DNA of 49,802 bases from a bacterium (GTDB lineage Bacteria > Verrucomicrobiota > Verrucomicrobiia > Limisphaerales > UBA11358), in NCBI GenBank assembly GCA_021817945.1, contig JAKAFL010000029.1:1-49802 (forward strand), given 5' to 3'. The notes beneath the pieces were generated by a model that saw only the letters and a program-made list of their open reading frames with translations, ran no database searches and was not told the DNA's origin. How positions within the stretch are numbered: position 1 is the stretch's first letter; the number at the start of each line of letters is the position of its first letter. This document shows positions 8,801-18,266 of the stretch, piece by piece. Made by a program: the position numbers and the translations under genes.

Positions 8801-9886
8801 GTGGCAGCATCGAACGGAAAACGTGTGGTTTGTGGTATGAGCGGCGGTGTGGATTCCTCCGCCACGGCGGCCTTGTTATTGGCCCAGGGCTACGAGGTGA
8901 TCGGCATCACATTGAAGCTATGGCCCCAGGATTGCGTTCAACGCGCCGAGGACAAGTGTTGCGGTCCACAGGCGGTGTCCGATGCCCGGTCGGTCTGTGA
9001 CAAGCTGGATATTCCCTATTATCTCGTGGATGAATCGGCTGAATTTCAAAAGCATGTCATCCAGTATTTTGCCAGCGAGTACAAGGCTGGGCGCACACCC
9101 AATCCGTGCGTGATGTGCAACCAAAACCTCAAGTTTGGACGGCTTCTCAATTGGGCGGATCAATTGGGGGCGGATTACATTGCAACGGGCCATTTCGCCA
9201 GGGTGGAAAAGGATGGCGAGAGTTCGCGTTACCTGCTCAAGCGTGGACGAGACACGCGAAAGGACCAGAGTTACTTTCTTTTTTCCCTGAGGCAGGAGCA
9301 ACTGGCGCGAACTTTGTTTCCTCTCGGCGAGAAAACCAAGGGAGACACGCGTGATGTTGCCCGGCATTGCCAGCTTAAAACGGCCGACAAGGAGGAAAGC
9401 ATGGAGATTTGTTTTGTCCCGGATAATGATTACGGTGGATTTTTGAGGAAATCCGGCATGGCCTCAAATCATGCGGGTGAAATCGTGGATACCGAAGGGC
9501 GGGTTCTGGGCCACCACCAGGGCATTGAATTTTTCACCATTGGTCAAAGGAAAGGATTAGGCATCACCACATCCAAGCCTGTTTATGTTCTGGACCTCGA
9601 TGCGGGACTCAACCGGGTGGTGGTGGGCGAGGATGCCGCGCTGAGCAGGGACACCTTCAAGGCGGACCGCTGCCACTGGCATTTGTTTGAGGAATTAAGT
9701 GAACCCATGGATGTGGTGGCGAAAATCCGCTACAACCATCCCGGTGCTGCCGCCAGGATCACTCCTGATGGCTGCGGCAGGGTTGCTGTCACGCTTCATG
9801 AGCCGCAGCGGGCCATCACCCCGGGCCAGGCCGCAGTGTTCTACCAGGACGATATCGTGGTCGGGGGCGGCTGGATTCTGCGTTGA
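8801..9886 (+). CDS. mnmA: tRNA-specific 2-thiouridylase MnmA
   Basis: The protein has the PP-loop SGGVDSSATAALL, the first catalytic cysteine in NPCVMCNQ, GADYIATGHFARV, the second cysteine in SMEICFVPDNDYGGFL, and the C-terminal IGQRKGLGI and barrel domains. MnmA transfers sulfur to U34 of tRNA-Lys, -Glu and -Gln, using ATP. The frame opens at a TTG (8786), but GTG at 8801 is preceded nine bases upstream by TTGGAG, which looks like its ribosome binding site. That gives 361 residues (AASNGKRVVCGMSGG), the usual family length. Confidence 0.95.
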   Translation: MAASNGKRVVCGMSGGVDSSATAALLLAQGYEVIGITLKLWPQDCVQRAEDKCCGPQAVSDARSVCDKLDIPYYLVDESAEFQKHVIQYFASEYKAGRTPNPCVMCNQNLKFGRLLNWADQLGADYIATGHFARVEKDGESSRYLLKRGRDTRKDQSYFLFSLRQEQLARTLFPLGEKTKGDTRDVARHCQLKTADKEESMEICFVPDNDYGGFLRKSGMASNHAGEIVDTEGRVLGHHQGIEFFTIGQRKGLGITTSKPVYVLDLDAGLNRVVVGEDAALSRDTFKADRCHWHLFEELSEPMDVVAKIRYNHPGAAARITPDGCGRVAVTLHEPQRAITPGQAAVFYQDDIVVGGGWILR

Positions 9887-9923
9887 ATCAAGTTTGCTGG
9901 TATTTTGAAGCAGGCTCGTTACG

Positions 9924-10616
9924 ATGGCAGGCATGACAGCTCTGCGGACACTTTTTATTTCCATTGTCGTTTTGGCTCTCTGGATTCCTGGTTTCTGCGG
10001 CATCGCCCAAACCGGTCCTCATGACTTTCAAAAATGGGAAAAGGAAATAGCGGCGTTTGAAAAAATGGATGCGCTACATCCGCCGGTGCAGGGAGGCGTT
10101 GTGTTCATTGGGTCTTCCACCATTCGCTTTTGGTCCAGCCTGGCGGCGGATTATCCGGGTGTGCCGGTGATTAATCGCGGTTTTGGCGGATCAGAGATCG
10201 TGGATTCCACACATTTTGCCCCGCGGATATTATACCCCTACCATCCCCGGAAAGTGTTCCTGCGGGCGGGAGGCAATGATCTTTGGGCTGGAAAAACACC
10301 GGACCAGGTTTTTCACGATTTTCAGGATTTTGCCACGGCAGTCCATGCTCATCTACCCCAGGCGATTATTTATTTTATTTCCTGGAGCCCTAGCGTGGCG
10401 CGCTGGCGCGAGCACGAGGAGGAAAGGCAGTTGAATGCGCTGGTGGCTGGGTACGCGGCCAAAACATCCTACCTGAAATACATTGAAACCTACGATATTC
10501 CCCTGGGTCCAGACAAGCTGCCCCGACCCAGCCTGTATCGTCCTGACGGCCTTCACTTTGATGCGGCAGGCTACCGTCTTCTGGCGGACAGGGTTCGACC
10601 CTATGTGGTCAACTAA
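9924..10616 (+). CDS. Exported GDSL/SGNH-family hydrolase
   Basis: The 230-residue product starts with a signal peptide (MAGMTALRTLFISIVVLALWIPGFCGIAQ). It then shows the SGNH blocks: GSSTIRFW (Ser), NRGFGGSEI (Gly), GGNDLW (Asn) and DGLHFDAAGY (Asp-x-x-His). Relatives are esterases or acetylhydrolases acting on carbohydrate or lipid esters; the substrate cannot be read from sequence. A second in-frame ATG three codons later is an alternative start. It follows mnmA by 37 bases but is probably functionally unrelated. Confidence 0.88.
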   Translation: MAGMTALRTLFISIVVLALWIPGFCGIAQTGPHDFQKWEKEIAAFEKMDALHPPVQGGVVFIGSSTIRFWSSLAADYPGVPVINRGFGGSEIVDSTHFAPRILYPYHPRKVFLRAGGNDLWAGKTPDQVFHDFQDFATAVHAHLPQAIIYFISWSPSVARWREHEEERQLNALVAGYAAKTSYLKYIETYDIPLGPDKLPRPSLYRPDGLHFDAAGYRLLADRVRPYVVN

Positions 10617-10784
10617 GAAGATTTCAAAGAAATTGCAGCCGCGCTGGTTGCATGGTAGAGGGGAATAAAAGAGGTCGGCATCCTTTGCTTTCTTGCTCCT
10701 TTCGATTCAGACAGGGACATGACCAGAAATCCCCACGGCGTGCCAGGTTTTATTTTTTCAGACTTGCGCCGTGCCGGCAGCCGG

Positions 10785-11426
10785 TCAGTGAACCTGGCCG
10801 GTCTGGGGTGTGGGCTTGATCCAATTTTCCTTTTCCAGTTTTTTTAATTTGGGGGCGATCACCACCTGACTGTAGCCGTAGTCCGTATTATTGTCGTAGA
10901 ATTCCTGGTGCTCCGCATCCGCTGGATAAAAAACCTTGAAGGGCACAATTTCCGTGACAATGGGATTGTGGAATGATTTTTGGGCCTCCAGTTTTGATTT
11001 TTCCGCGATCAATTTTTGTTTTTCGCTGCGGTAAAGAATGATCGAGCGATAGGAAGTTCCCTCATCCGCGCCCTGCCTGTTGAGGGTGGTGGGGTCGTGT
11101 GCCTTCCAAAAAAGGTCCAGCAAACTGGAATAGGAAAGTTTTTCAGGGTCGAATTGAATTTCCACCACCTCGGCGTGGCCGGTGGTTTCGGTGCAAACCT
11201 GTTCATAGGTGGGATTGACCGTCGTGCCGCCGGAGAACCCGCTGGTGACGGAGATCACGCCGGGCAGCCTTTCAAAGACAGCTTCCATGCACCAAAAGCA
11301 ACCGCCGCCCAGGTCTGCAATTTCAATGGGATGATTTGTTTTCATGGTCGGGGCATCGGTGCTGGGTGAAGGGTGGCAGGATGTGGCCGCGCAAAAAAAG
11401 GCCAGGAAGGCTGTGAATATTTTCAT
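10785..11426 (-). CDS. msrA: Peptide-methionine (S)-S-oxide reductase MsrA, probable lipoprotein
   Basis: The catalytic GGCFWCMEAVFERLPGV motif, SGFSGG, GHAEVVEIQFDPEKLSY and YRSIILY are all classic MsrA features. It reduces Met-S-sulfoxide. The N-terminus MKIFTAFLAFFCAATSC is a lipoprotein signal with Cys17 as likely lipidation site, so it is predicted to sit on a membrane facing the periplasm, matching the exported MsrB. It lies 12 bases after yacG in a leftward set prc-hypothetical-yacG-msrA. Confidence 0.93.
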   Translation of the reverse strand: MKIFTAFLAFFCAATSCHPSPSTDAPTMKTNHPIEIADLGGGCFWCMEAVFERLPGVISVTSGFSGGTTVNPTYEQVCTETTGHAEVVEIQFDPEKLSYSSLLDLFWKAHDPTTLNRQGADEGTSYRSIILYRSEKQKLIAEKSKLEAQKSFHNPIVTEIVPFKVFYPADAEHQEFYDNNTDYGYSQVVIAPKLKKLEKENWIKPTPQTGQVH

Positions 11427-11438
11427 GGTTGAATTTTG

Positions 11439-11666
11439 TCATCCAAGGACAGGCTCCGATTTTGAGGAGGAGATTGGGATGCCGCTTTCCTCAGGGCCGA
11501 CATTTTCATCGCCTTGCAGTTGGCTTGAAATGACGTGCTCTCCGCCAAGCCAATTGCCCAGGTCCACCAACTTGCAGCGGGATGAACAAAACGGGCCTGA
11601 AGAGGCGGCGAGCCAGTCGCCTTTCTTGCCACAGGAGGGGCAGGGGATGAACCGCCCCTGTTTCAT
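11439..11666 (-). CDS. yacG: YacG-type small zinc-binding protein
   Basis: The 75-residue product has the YacG zinc ribbon: CPSCGKKGDW, then GPFCSSRCKLVDLGNWLGGEHVI, giving the four zinc cysteines in C-x2-C-x14-C-x3-C form. In E. coli YacG binds GyrB and inhibits gyrase. Its ATG overlaps the stop of the upstream secreted hypothetical gene by four bases. Confidence 0.85.
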   Translation of the reverse strand: MKQGRFIPCPSCGKKGDWLAASSGPFCSSRCKLVDLGNWLGGEHVISSQLQGDENVGPEESGIPISSSKSEPVLG

Positions 11667-12256
11667 TTGGTTTCACCCCCGATTGTTTGCAAATCCGTGA
11701 CCACGTCCGTGGCGGACCCCAGCGGCACTCCGGCGTTGGCCAGAAGTTTGTTCACGCGGTCGCAAATGTTTGATTGTTGGGTGGAATTCAGATGGGAACT
11801 GTTGAAAATGGCGTGGATGTACCTGGCCAACTCCGGTTCAGAGGCTTTGATCTTTTGATTACCAGCCAGGGCGGTGGCGAGGTCTTTAGCCAGTTCCTTG
11901 ACAGATTGCGTCGAAGCCTTGGGGCCTTGAGCCGCAGATGAAAGGTCGTTCATGAGAGCCACAACCCCGGAAGAATCAGGCTGGCCAACGGGTGACTGTT
12001 CTAAATCAGTGAAATCCCTGCCCAAGCTCTTGATGTTTTGCAGGGTGGCGGCCAGCAGTGGGTTGGCGGTGGAAGGGGCTTGCCCCTGGCCTGCGGGGGA
12101 TGACGCCCCTTCATTTTCCTGACTGGCTATCCGCTGTTGCTCCGCATTGTTCTGGTTGCTGACGCGGTTGGCCTGTTGAATAGCCATGGAGTAGGGGTCT
12201 GCATCCGCTGTGACCCATGCCAGTGCCAGTGCCAAGCCGAGGATGGTTTTTTTCAT
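11663..12256 (-). CDS. Secreted hypothetical protein
   Basis: No family is recognised. The 197-residue product has a signal peptide (MKKTILGLALALAWVTADA) followed by a Gln/Asn-rich and Ser/Pro-rich low-complexity part (about 25-65) and a more ordered helical C-terminal half (DFTDLEQ to the end). It lies 14 bases downstream of the prc-type protease gene and overlaps yacG by four bases, so it is probably co-expressed with both. A role in the cell envelope is possible but unsupported. Confidence 0.75.
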   Translation of the reverse strand: MKKTILGLALALAWVTADADPYSMAIQQANRVSNQNNAEQQRIASQENEGASSPAGQGQAPSTANPLLAATLQNIKSLGRDFTDLEQSPVGQPDSSGVVALMNDLSSAAQGPKASTQSVKELAKDLATALAGNQKIKASEPELARYIHAIFNSSHLNSTQQSNICDRVNKLLANAGVPLGSATDVVTDLQTIGGETK

Positions 12257-12270
12257 ATTTTCCGGGGATT

Positions 12271-14715
12271 TTAATGGCTCGCTATTTGCAGGCTCTGATC
12301 CTTTGATAGACTGATGTAATCTTGCAAGATTTTCAGAGTTTCATCCAAGTAGGCGTCTGGCACGTTTCGGTCCAGTTCAATTGGGTTGGTGATGCTCAGG
12401 CCATGGCTGTCAAGGATCACCCCGGGCGATTGACTCAATCCGGCGGGCAGATCTGCCATTGCCGGATGCGCCCAATGGGCCACGATATTGGTGCCTGACA
12501 CACTCACGACCGCACCTTTGCCGGGAACAGGGAGCATCCGGGAACCGTTTTGACAATAGATCAGGGCGGGCACGCCGTTGTAAGCGGTGGTGATGACATT
12601 GGTGGAGTAAAAGGACAAGGGCGCGGGTAATTCCGGGTTTTGGGCGTTTTCCACCGTCAATTCGTATATCTTTTCCAACGGCGCGGGCCGCGCCTCCCGC
12701 TCCATCATCCGTGCGTAAGCCTGCTTGATGGCCTGTTTCCGTTCCTGAATGGCTTCCGTTTCATTGATCGTGGCTTCACGATCTTCATGCATTTTTTCGT
12801 ATTCAACAATGTCCTCCCGGATATAGTCAAAGTCCTGGTTTGTGGAGACGCGCGTCTCAGACAACGCTTTCAATTTGGCCAGATAGGGTTTTACCCGGTC
12901 CAAATGGTTGAATTCCACGGGGTCAATGGTGTCCCAAGGCAGGGGATAATCCAGCGAGCTTTCACCCACGAATGGGGAGTGGTCCAAAATGTCTGGAAGC
13001 ACGATGTCGGATGCCACCCCTTTCAATTGGGTGGAGGCGCCTGTGATGCGGTAAAATTTACCCTTGGTGATTTTCAAGGTTCCGGGATCATTGGTTGCAG
13101 TGGGGGTGGCTGGCCAGACATAGGGTCTTAACGCAGTCAGGCTTTGAACGGTTCCTTTGCCGTGGGTGGAGGTGTCACCCACGATCAGCGCGCGGCCATA
13201 ATCCTGCAATGCCGCCGCCGCGATTTCCGAAGCCGATGCGCTGAACCTGTTGATCATCACCACCAATGGTCCATCGTAGTCAATGCTGGAGTCCGGGTCC
13301 GAATCCACCGCCACCTGTCCGTCCGCGTCCCGCGCCAGCACCACCGGGCCATCCTTGATGAACAAACCGGTGAGACGCACCGCTTCCTCCAGGGAACCTC
13401 CCGGGTTGCTGCGAAGGTCCATGATGATTCCATCCACCTTTTCCGCCTTGAGCCTGCGAATCAGCTTTGCCACGTCGGACGAGACATAACTCTGGCCCCC
13501 CTGCGATCCAACCGGGGCATAAAAAGAGGGCACATCCAAAACACCCAGGCGCCGACCGTTTGGTTCCACAATCAGTTGAGCCTTTGCCTCCATGTTGTCC
13601 AATTTGATTTCATCCCGGATCAACGTGATCACATGGCGGCTGGACCGGTCGGTCACGGGGCTGATCGTCAGGCGCACCTCCGTGTTTTTGGGGCCGCGAA
13701 TCAGTTGAACCACTTTTTCCAAGTCCATGTCCACCACGTCCACCGGGGGTTTGTCTCCTTGTGCCACGGCGATGATGCGGTCTTCCGGGTTCACCTGTTT
13801 GCTTTTGGCGGCAGGTCCGCCGGGGATCAGTTCCTTGATGGTGCAAAACCCGTAGTCCTCCTGAAGCTGGGCTCCAATCCCAAACAGGGACAGGCTCATG
13901 TCTATGGAAAAATCCTGTGCGTGCGGGGCGCTGAAATAATCCGAGTGCGGATCATAGGCGTGGGCCAGGGCCTCCAGATAGGTTTGCAATATGGCATCGC
14001 CATCCGTGTTGGTGGTCATGTGTTGCAGCCACTGGTAGCGTCGCGTGAGGGTTTCTATGATGTTTGTGTCCAGACCGGATTTCAAATGCACAAGCACCTC
14101 GCCATTGGTTTCGGTGATTTCCTCGGGTAATTTTTCCTGCAAGTACTCGTAGCGCAGCCGCTGTTTCCACAAGGCCTTGGCTTCATCCAAGTTGGCGGGA
14201 AAGGGCGAATGCCGCCGGTCAACTTCAATGGTCTCCTGAGCGCTGAAATCAAAATCACCCTGGTGAAGCAGTTTTTTGACGTAATCCGTGTGCTGCGCAG
14301 TGCGTAATAAATACCGCTGGTAAATCGCGTAGGCCGGCGTCAAATCCGACACCCCCCGTCCGCCCGTGGTCAAAACATCCAGGTTCGTCCGGTAAATGTT
14401 GAACTGATCCAGGTCGGACCGCAGAAAATTCTCGTGGCGCGGGTCCAGGGAATTGATGTACTCGTCAAAAAAGCGGGAGGCGATCTCCGTGTCCATGGGA
14501 TGCTGGAGATACTGGTACTGGCCCAAAAGCATGGCCGTGGCATAGGCAATGCGGGGGTTGTTGGGGTCGGATTTGAACACGGTTGGCATGTGGAAATCCT
14601 TGGGTATGGTTTCCTGGGCGCGAAGTCCTGGAAGGGTCGCGCCCAGTAGAAGAAGAATTGTCATCCACGGCCCCTGCATTAAAAAAGATATGCATCGCAT
14701 CGGAATTCGCATCAT
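12271..14715 (-). CDS. prc: Carboxy-terminal processing (tail-specific) protease, Prc/S41 family
   Basis: The 814-residue protein follows the Prc plan: signal peptide (MMRIPMRCIS...LPGLRAQ), an N-terminal helical region with RFFDEYINSLDPRHENFL, a PDZ domain near 250-340 (GIGAQLQEDYG, IKELIPGGPAA), the S41 core with DLRSNPGGSLEEAV, the nucleophile in NRFSASASEIAAAAL and the general base in STHGKGTVQSL, then a long C-terminal domain. Prc enzymes trim C-termini of periplasmic proteins, including peptidoglycan hydrolases. The frame opens at a TTG (14724); the ATG at 14713-14715 is the more likely start. Confidence 0.92.
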   Translation of the reverse strand: MMRIPMRCISFLMQGPWMTILLLLGATLPGLRAQETIPKDFHMPTVFKSDPNNPRIAYATAMLLGQYQYLQHPMDTEIASRFFDEYINSLDPRHENFLRSDLDQFNIYRTNLDVLTTGGRGVSDLTPAYAIYQRYLLRTAQHTDYVKKLLHQGDFDFSAQETIEVDRRHSPFPANLDEAKALWKQRLRYEYLQEKLPEEITETNGEVLVHLKSGLDTNIIETLTRRYQWLQHMTTNTDGDAILQTYLEALAHAYDPHSDYFSAPHAQDFSIDMSLSLFGIGAQLQEDYGFCTIKELIPGGPAAKSKQVNPEDRIIAVAQGDKPPVDVVDMDLEKVVQLIRGPKNTEVRLTISPVTDRSSRHVITLIRDEIKLDNMEAKAQLIVEPNGRRLGVLDVPSFYAPVGSQGGQSYVSSDVAKLIRRLKAEKVDGIIMDLRSNPGGSLEEAVRLTGLFIKDGPVVLARDADGQVAVDSDPDSSIDYDGPLVVMINRFSASASEIAAAALQDYGRALIVGDTSTHGKGTVQSLTALRPYVWPATPTATNDPGTLKITKGKFYRITGASTQLKGVASDIVLPDILDHSPFVGESSLDYPLPWDTIDPVEFNHLDRVKPYLAKLKALSETRVSTNQDFDYIREDIVEYEKMHEDREATINETEAIQERKQAIKQAYARMMEREARPAPLEKIYELTVENAQNPELPAPLSFYSTNVITTAYNGVPALIYCQNGSRMLPVPGKGAVVSVSGTNIVAHWAHPAMADLPAGLSQSPGVILDSHGLSITNPIELDRNVPDAYLDETLKILQDYISLSKDQSLQIASH

Positions 14716-14876
14716 TTGATTCAAAATAGCCCAAAACGTTCAGAATGGGAAATAAATTGGTGGCAGTTCAGAAAGGCGGGTTTTTAGGCCCGGGTAATCA
14801 GTGGCCGGTGCCCGTTTCATTTTGTGCGTGTCCTTAAGGCTTTATTGGGGTTAAATGTCTCATAACAATATACAAT

Positions 14877-15884
14877 ATGGCAGGATTTTTGGACGAACTC
14901 GAACCCCTCACGAATGCCGCCAGGGCTGAACTTCAGGCGGCAGCCGACTTGGCTGTCTTGGAACAAGCCAAGGGCAAATGGATAGGGCCTCATGGTCGTT
15001 TCACCAGCTTCATGAAGCAGCTCGGCGGCCTTTCCCGGGAGGAACGCCCTGCGGCCGGCAAGCAAATCAACGCCGCCAAGGCGGCCCTTGAGGCCATCCT
15101 GCTTTCCCGCCGTGAGGAATTGGAATTGAAGATGGCCATTCCCTCCGTCCCATCGGACTTCACCCTGCCGGGCCGCCGCAGGATCCCCGGCAAACTCCAT
15201 CCCCTCACGCAGGTTACCGATGACATCGTGCGCGCCTTCAGGAAGATCGGTTTTGCCGTGGCGGACGGCCCGGAGATTGAGGATGAGTATCATTGTTTTG
15301 ACGCCTTGAACACCCCTGCCGACCACCCGGCGCGCGATGCCCAGGACACCTTCTATTTGCAGGGAGTAGAGAAACGACTTTTGAGGACGCACACTTCGTC
15401 AGTCCAGATCAGGGTGTTGGAGAAACAGGCCCCTCCTGTGCGGATCATCGTTCCAGGCAGGGTTTATCGCAGGGACAATGCCGATGCCACCCACAACCCC
15501 ACCTTTCATCAAATCGAGGGTCTTTATGTGGATAAAAATGTCACCGTGGGCGATCTCAAAGGCACGGTTGAGTTTGTATTTCGCGAATTGATGGGCACCG
15601 ATGTCAAAATCCGGTTTCGCCCTCACTATTTCAGCTATACCGAGCCCAGCTTTGAAATTGATTTCACCAACGCCCTGGTCAAAAAAATGGGCAAGGAATG
15701 GCTGGAAATTGCCGGATGCGGCATGGTGCATCCCAAGGTTTTTGAAAATGTGGGTTACGACTCCTCGCAGTGGACCGGTTGGGCCTTTGGATTCGGGATC
15801 GAACGCATTGCCATGCTTCGCTATGGCATCCAGGACATCCGCCTTTTTTATGAAAATGATGTCCGTTTCCTCGGCCAGTTTTAA
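14877..15884 (+). CDS. pheS: Phenylalanyl-tRNA synthetase alpha subunit
   Basis: The 335-residue product has the N-terminal coiled-coil region, then the class II core: HPLTQVTDDIVRAFRKIGF, DHPARDAQDTFY, LLRTHTSSVQIR, VYRRDNADATHNPTFHQIEG, and the motif 3 region GWAFGFGIERIAMLRYGI. It pairs with PheT to charge tRNA-Phe, but no pheT is adjacent (argA follows), so the subunits are encoded apart. The ATG at 14877 lacks a clear Shine-Dalgarno. Confidence 0.95.
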   Translation: MAGFLDELEPLTNAARAELQAAADLAVLEQAKGKWIGPHGRFTSFMKQLGGLSREERPAAGKQINAAKAALEAILLSRREELELKMAIPSVPSDFTLPGRRRIPGKLHPLTQVTDDIVRAFRKIGFAVADGPEIEDEYHCFDALNTPADHPARDAQDTFYLQGVEKRLLRTHTSSVQIRVLEKQAPPVRIIVPGRVYRRDNADATHNPTFHQIEGLYVDKNVTVGDLKGTVEFVFRELMGTDVKIRFRPHYFSYTEPSFEIDFTNALVKKMGKEWLEIAGCGMVHPKVFENVGYDSSQWTGWAFGFGIERIAMLRYGIQDIRLFYENDVRFLGQF

Positions 15885-15985
15885 GAGGGGATAAACCGGC
15901 CCCATCCGTTTTGGATTCCAGTCAGGCTCTGAGAGTATCCGAGCCATCCCGGGTTGGGATGTGTTCAAAATCGTTTGTGGATTGA

Positions 15986-16148
15986 ACCCGAAAAACGAAA
16001 TTCAAAAGGCCAGTCTGCCCAATTTACTGGGCGCAAACTCCTTGGAAAAATCTCACCAGACCGCTTCGGGTATGGTTTTCGGTTTTTCCAAAGAGTTTCC
16101 TCTCCAGCATCTTGCGGCATCTTGACTCTTTCAATTTCGCTTTTCGGG
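15986..16148. repeat. MITE-like element R1, copy 2
   Basis: This 163 bp copy is co-linear with 944-1109 and bounded by the same inverted ends (AACCCGAAAAACGAAATTCA on the left and TTTCAATTTCGCTTTTCGGG on the right). It fills most of the pheS-argA intergenic space (15885-16203), which otherwise holds nothing recognisable. Confidence 0.65.
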
Positions 16149-16203
16149 CTGAAACCATGCGCCGCCTAATCGGATTGCGGGCTGGCGCAAGGGATGATGG
16201 CAA

Positions 16204-17565
16204 ATGGAAAAGTTCTCACTTTCTTGTTTGATTCGTCAGCAAAACCGATTACTAATCTTGGGGCGCAAACATGATTACCAAGTGAAACTCACCGACCTAC
16301 GGGGCATCCTCCAATACATTCCCCAATTTCGGGAAAAAATCTTCATACTGGCCATAGATGGGGCCATAGTCACCGACGAGAATTTTGCCACATTGCTGCT
16401 GGACGTGGCAGTGCTGCGTTCCTTGAACATTCGGGTGGTGCTTGTCCACGGAGCTTCCGCCCAGATCAAGGCTCTGGCGGAGGAAACCTCTGTCCGGGTT
16501 TCAGACCTTGATGGCACGGGGATCACGGACGCGGACACGCTGAAGGTGGCCCTGACGGCAGCGAACCGGCTGACCCACGAGATTTTGGAGGGGCTCTCCG
16601 CCAATGATTTGAGGGCGGCCTGCACCAACGTGGTCATTGCGCATCCCATGGGAATCATCCAGGGCGTGGACCACCAGTTTACTGGAAAGGTGGAACGCGT
16701 GGATGTTGAGTTGTTGCAATCCTTGCTGAACCAGGGAGTCGTTCCAGTCATTCCACCCTTGGGTTTTGATGGGGATGGCCGAACCTATCGCGTCAATTCA
16801 GATGGCGTGGCGGTGGCCGTGGCGGAAGCCCTGAAAGCCATCAAGCTGATTTTCATCACCTCTTCGGATGGCATCCTGGTTCAGGGCCGTTTGATCCGGC
16901 AAATGCTGGTGGCTGATTTGGAATCCGTGCTTGCCCTTCAGAAAGCCGACATTCCCACGGAACTGCTCTCCAAGGCTCTTCATGCCGTGGTAGCCTGCAA
17001 GGCGGGAATCCCGCGGGTTCATGTCATTAACGGGCGGGTGGAGGAAGGCTTGCTGGCCGAGGTGTTTTCAAATGATGGCATCGGCACTCTGATTTATGCC
17101 AATGAATACCAGCAAATCCGCCGCGCCTTGAAAAAAGACGTCCGGGCCATACAAATGCTGACCAAAAAAGCAGTCGAATCCGCCGAATTGGTCAAACGCA
17201 CCCGGGCCACCATTGAAAAAAGCCTGGGCGATTATTTCATATTCGAAATAGATCGAAATCCGGTGGCTTGCGTGGCGCTGCATGTTTATGCAGAGCAAAA
17301 AGTGGGTGAACTGGCCTGCCTTTATGTCAGCGCATCCAATGAAAACCAGGGCATTGGCCGCAAATTAATTCAATTTGTCGAAAACAAAGCCAGGGAGATG
17401 GGGTTGAACGAGTTGATCACGCTTTCCACGCAGGCGTTCACCTATTTCCAATCGAAAGGGGGGTTTTCCGAGGGCACCCCCGAGAATTTACCACCCGCCC
17501 GCAGGGAAAAATATGAGCAAAGCGGGCGCAACTCCAAGGTGTTGGTGAAAAAAATAAAGCCATGA
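16204..17565 (+). CDS. argA: N-acetylglutamate synthase, ArgA type (amino-acid kinase + GNAT)
   Basis: An N-terminal amino-acid-kinase fold (about 25-300, with RVVLVHGASAQI, GITDADTLK, VPVIPPLGFD and NSDGVAVAVAEAL) is followed by a GNAT acetyltransferase domain (about 300-453, LACLYVSASNENQGIGRKLIQFVE). This two-domain layout is the ArgA form, which makes N-acetylglutamate, the first step of arginine synthesis, in the cytoplasm. The first 25 residues from the ATG at 16204 are unlike the family; a GTG at 16282 (VKLTDLRGIL) would start right at the domain and may be the true start. Confidence 0.88.
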   Translation: MEKFSLSCLIRQQNRLLILGRKHDYQVKLTDLRGILQYIPQFREKIFILAIDGAIVTDENFATLLLDVAVLRSLNIRVVLVHGASAQIKALAEETSVRVSDLDGTGITDADTLKVALTAANRLTHEILEGLSANDLRAACTNVVIAHPMGIIQGVDHQFTGKVERVDVELLQSLLNQGVVPVIPPLGFDGDGRTYRVNSDGVAVAVAEALKAIKLIFITSSDGILVQGRLIRQMLVADLESVLALQKADIPTELLSKALHAVVACKAGIPRVHVINGRVEEGLLAEVFSNDGIGTLIYANEYQQIRRALKKDVRAIQMLTKKAVESAELVKRTRATIEKSLGDYFIFEIDRNPVACVALHVYAEQKVGELACLYVSASNENQGIGRKLIQFVENKAREMGLNELITLSTQAFTYFQSKGGFSEGTPENLPPARREKYEQSGRNSKVLVKKIKP

Positions 17566-17634
17566 CGTCGGATCATTCCGTGTCACGATTTGTTTTGACC
17601 CCCATCCTCTGTGGTCCCGGCCACCATCCGATAG

Positions 17635-18195
17635 ATGAATGATGTTTCCATGCTGGACCGCTGCCTGGAAGCCTGCCTCAGGTTGAAGGTTGAACCTACA
17701 CGGCACTTGCTTCTTGTGGAGGTGTCCACCCAAAAACTTTCACTCTTGATTCAACAACCACCCTCCAGTCCCAATGCGGAGGGCGTTTATGAGGAGACCC
17801 GGCGGTTTTCCTGCTCCACATCCAGATTCGGCACAGGTCAATTCAAGGATTCCCAGTGTACTCCGCTGGGTTTGCATCGGATTGCCGAGAAAATCGGGCA
17901 AAATCTCCCCGTCGGCACTGTCTTCAAGGCACGCCAAATGGTCGGCCATGTATCCGATCCTAAGTGGGCTGGATCCAAAATCACCACCCGCATCTTGTGG
18001 TTGGCTGGATTGGACCCGGGTTTCAACCTGGGCGGCTCCGTGGATTCTCATGACCGGTTTATTTACATCCATGGTACGGCAGACCAATCTTCCATCGGAA
18101 CACCAGCCTCTCATGGCTGCGTTCATTTGAACGACGAGGATTTGGTTTTTTTGTTTGATGCAGTTCCAACGGGAACGTTGGTTTGGATTGGTTGA
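17635..18195 (+). CDS. L,D-transpeptidase (YkuD domain)
   Basis: The 186-residue product shows the YkuD catalytic signature IYIHGTADQSSIGTPASHGCVHLNDEDL, with His and Cys of the HG...SHGC motif. TPLGLHRIAEKIG is the upstream conserved segment. These enzymes form 3-3 peptidoglycan cross-links or attach envelope proteins. No signal peptide or LysM domain is visible from the ATG at 17635, so export or the exact start is uncertain. Confidence 0.85.
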   Translation: MNDVSMLDRCLEACLRLKVEPTRHLLLVEVSTQKLSLLIQQPPSSPNAEGVYEETRRFSCSTSRFGTGQFKDSQCTPLGLHRIAEKIGQNLPVGTVFKARQMVGHVSDPKWAGSKITTRILWLAGLDPGFNLGGSVDSHDRFIYIHGTADQSSIGTPASHGCVHLNDEDLVFLFDAVPTGTLVWIG

Positions 18196-18266
18196 GGCAG
18201 CAAGGCTGGAAAGGAACCAGCCAGCCAAGCCGTTGATTTTTGGTTTGAAGACAGGGTATTGAATTA

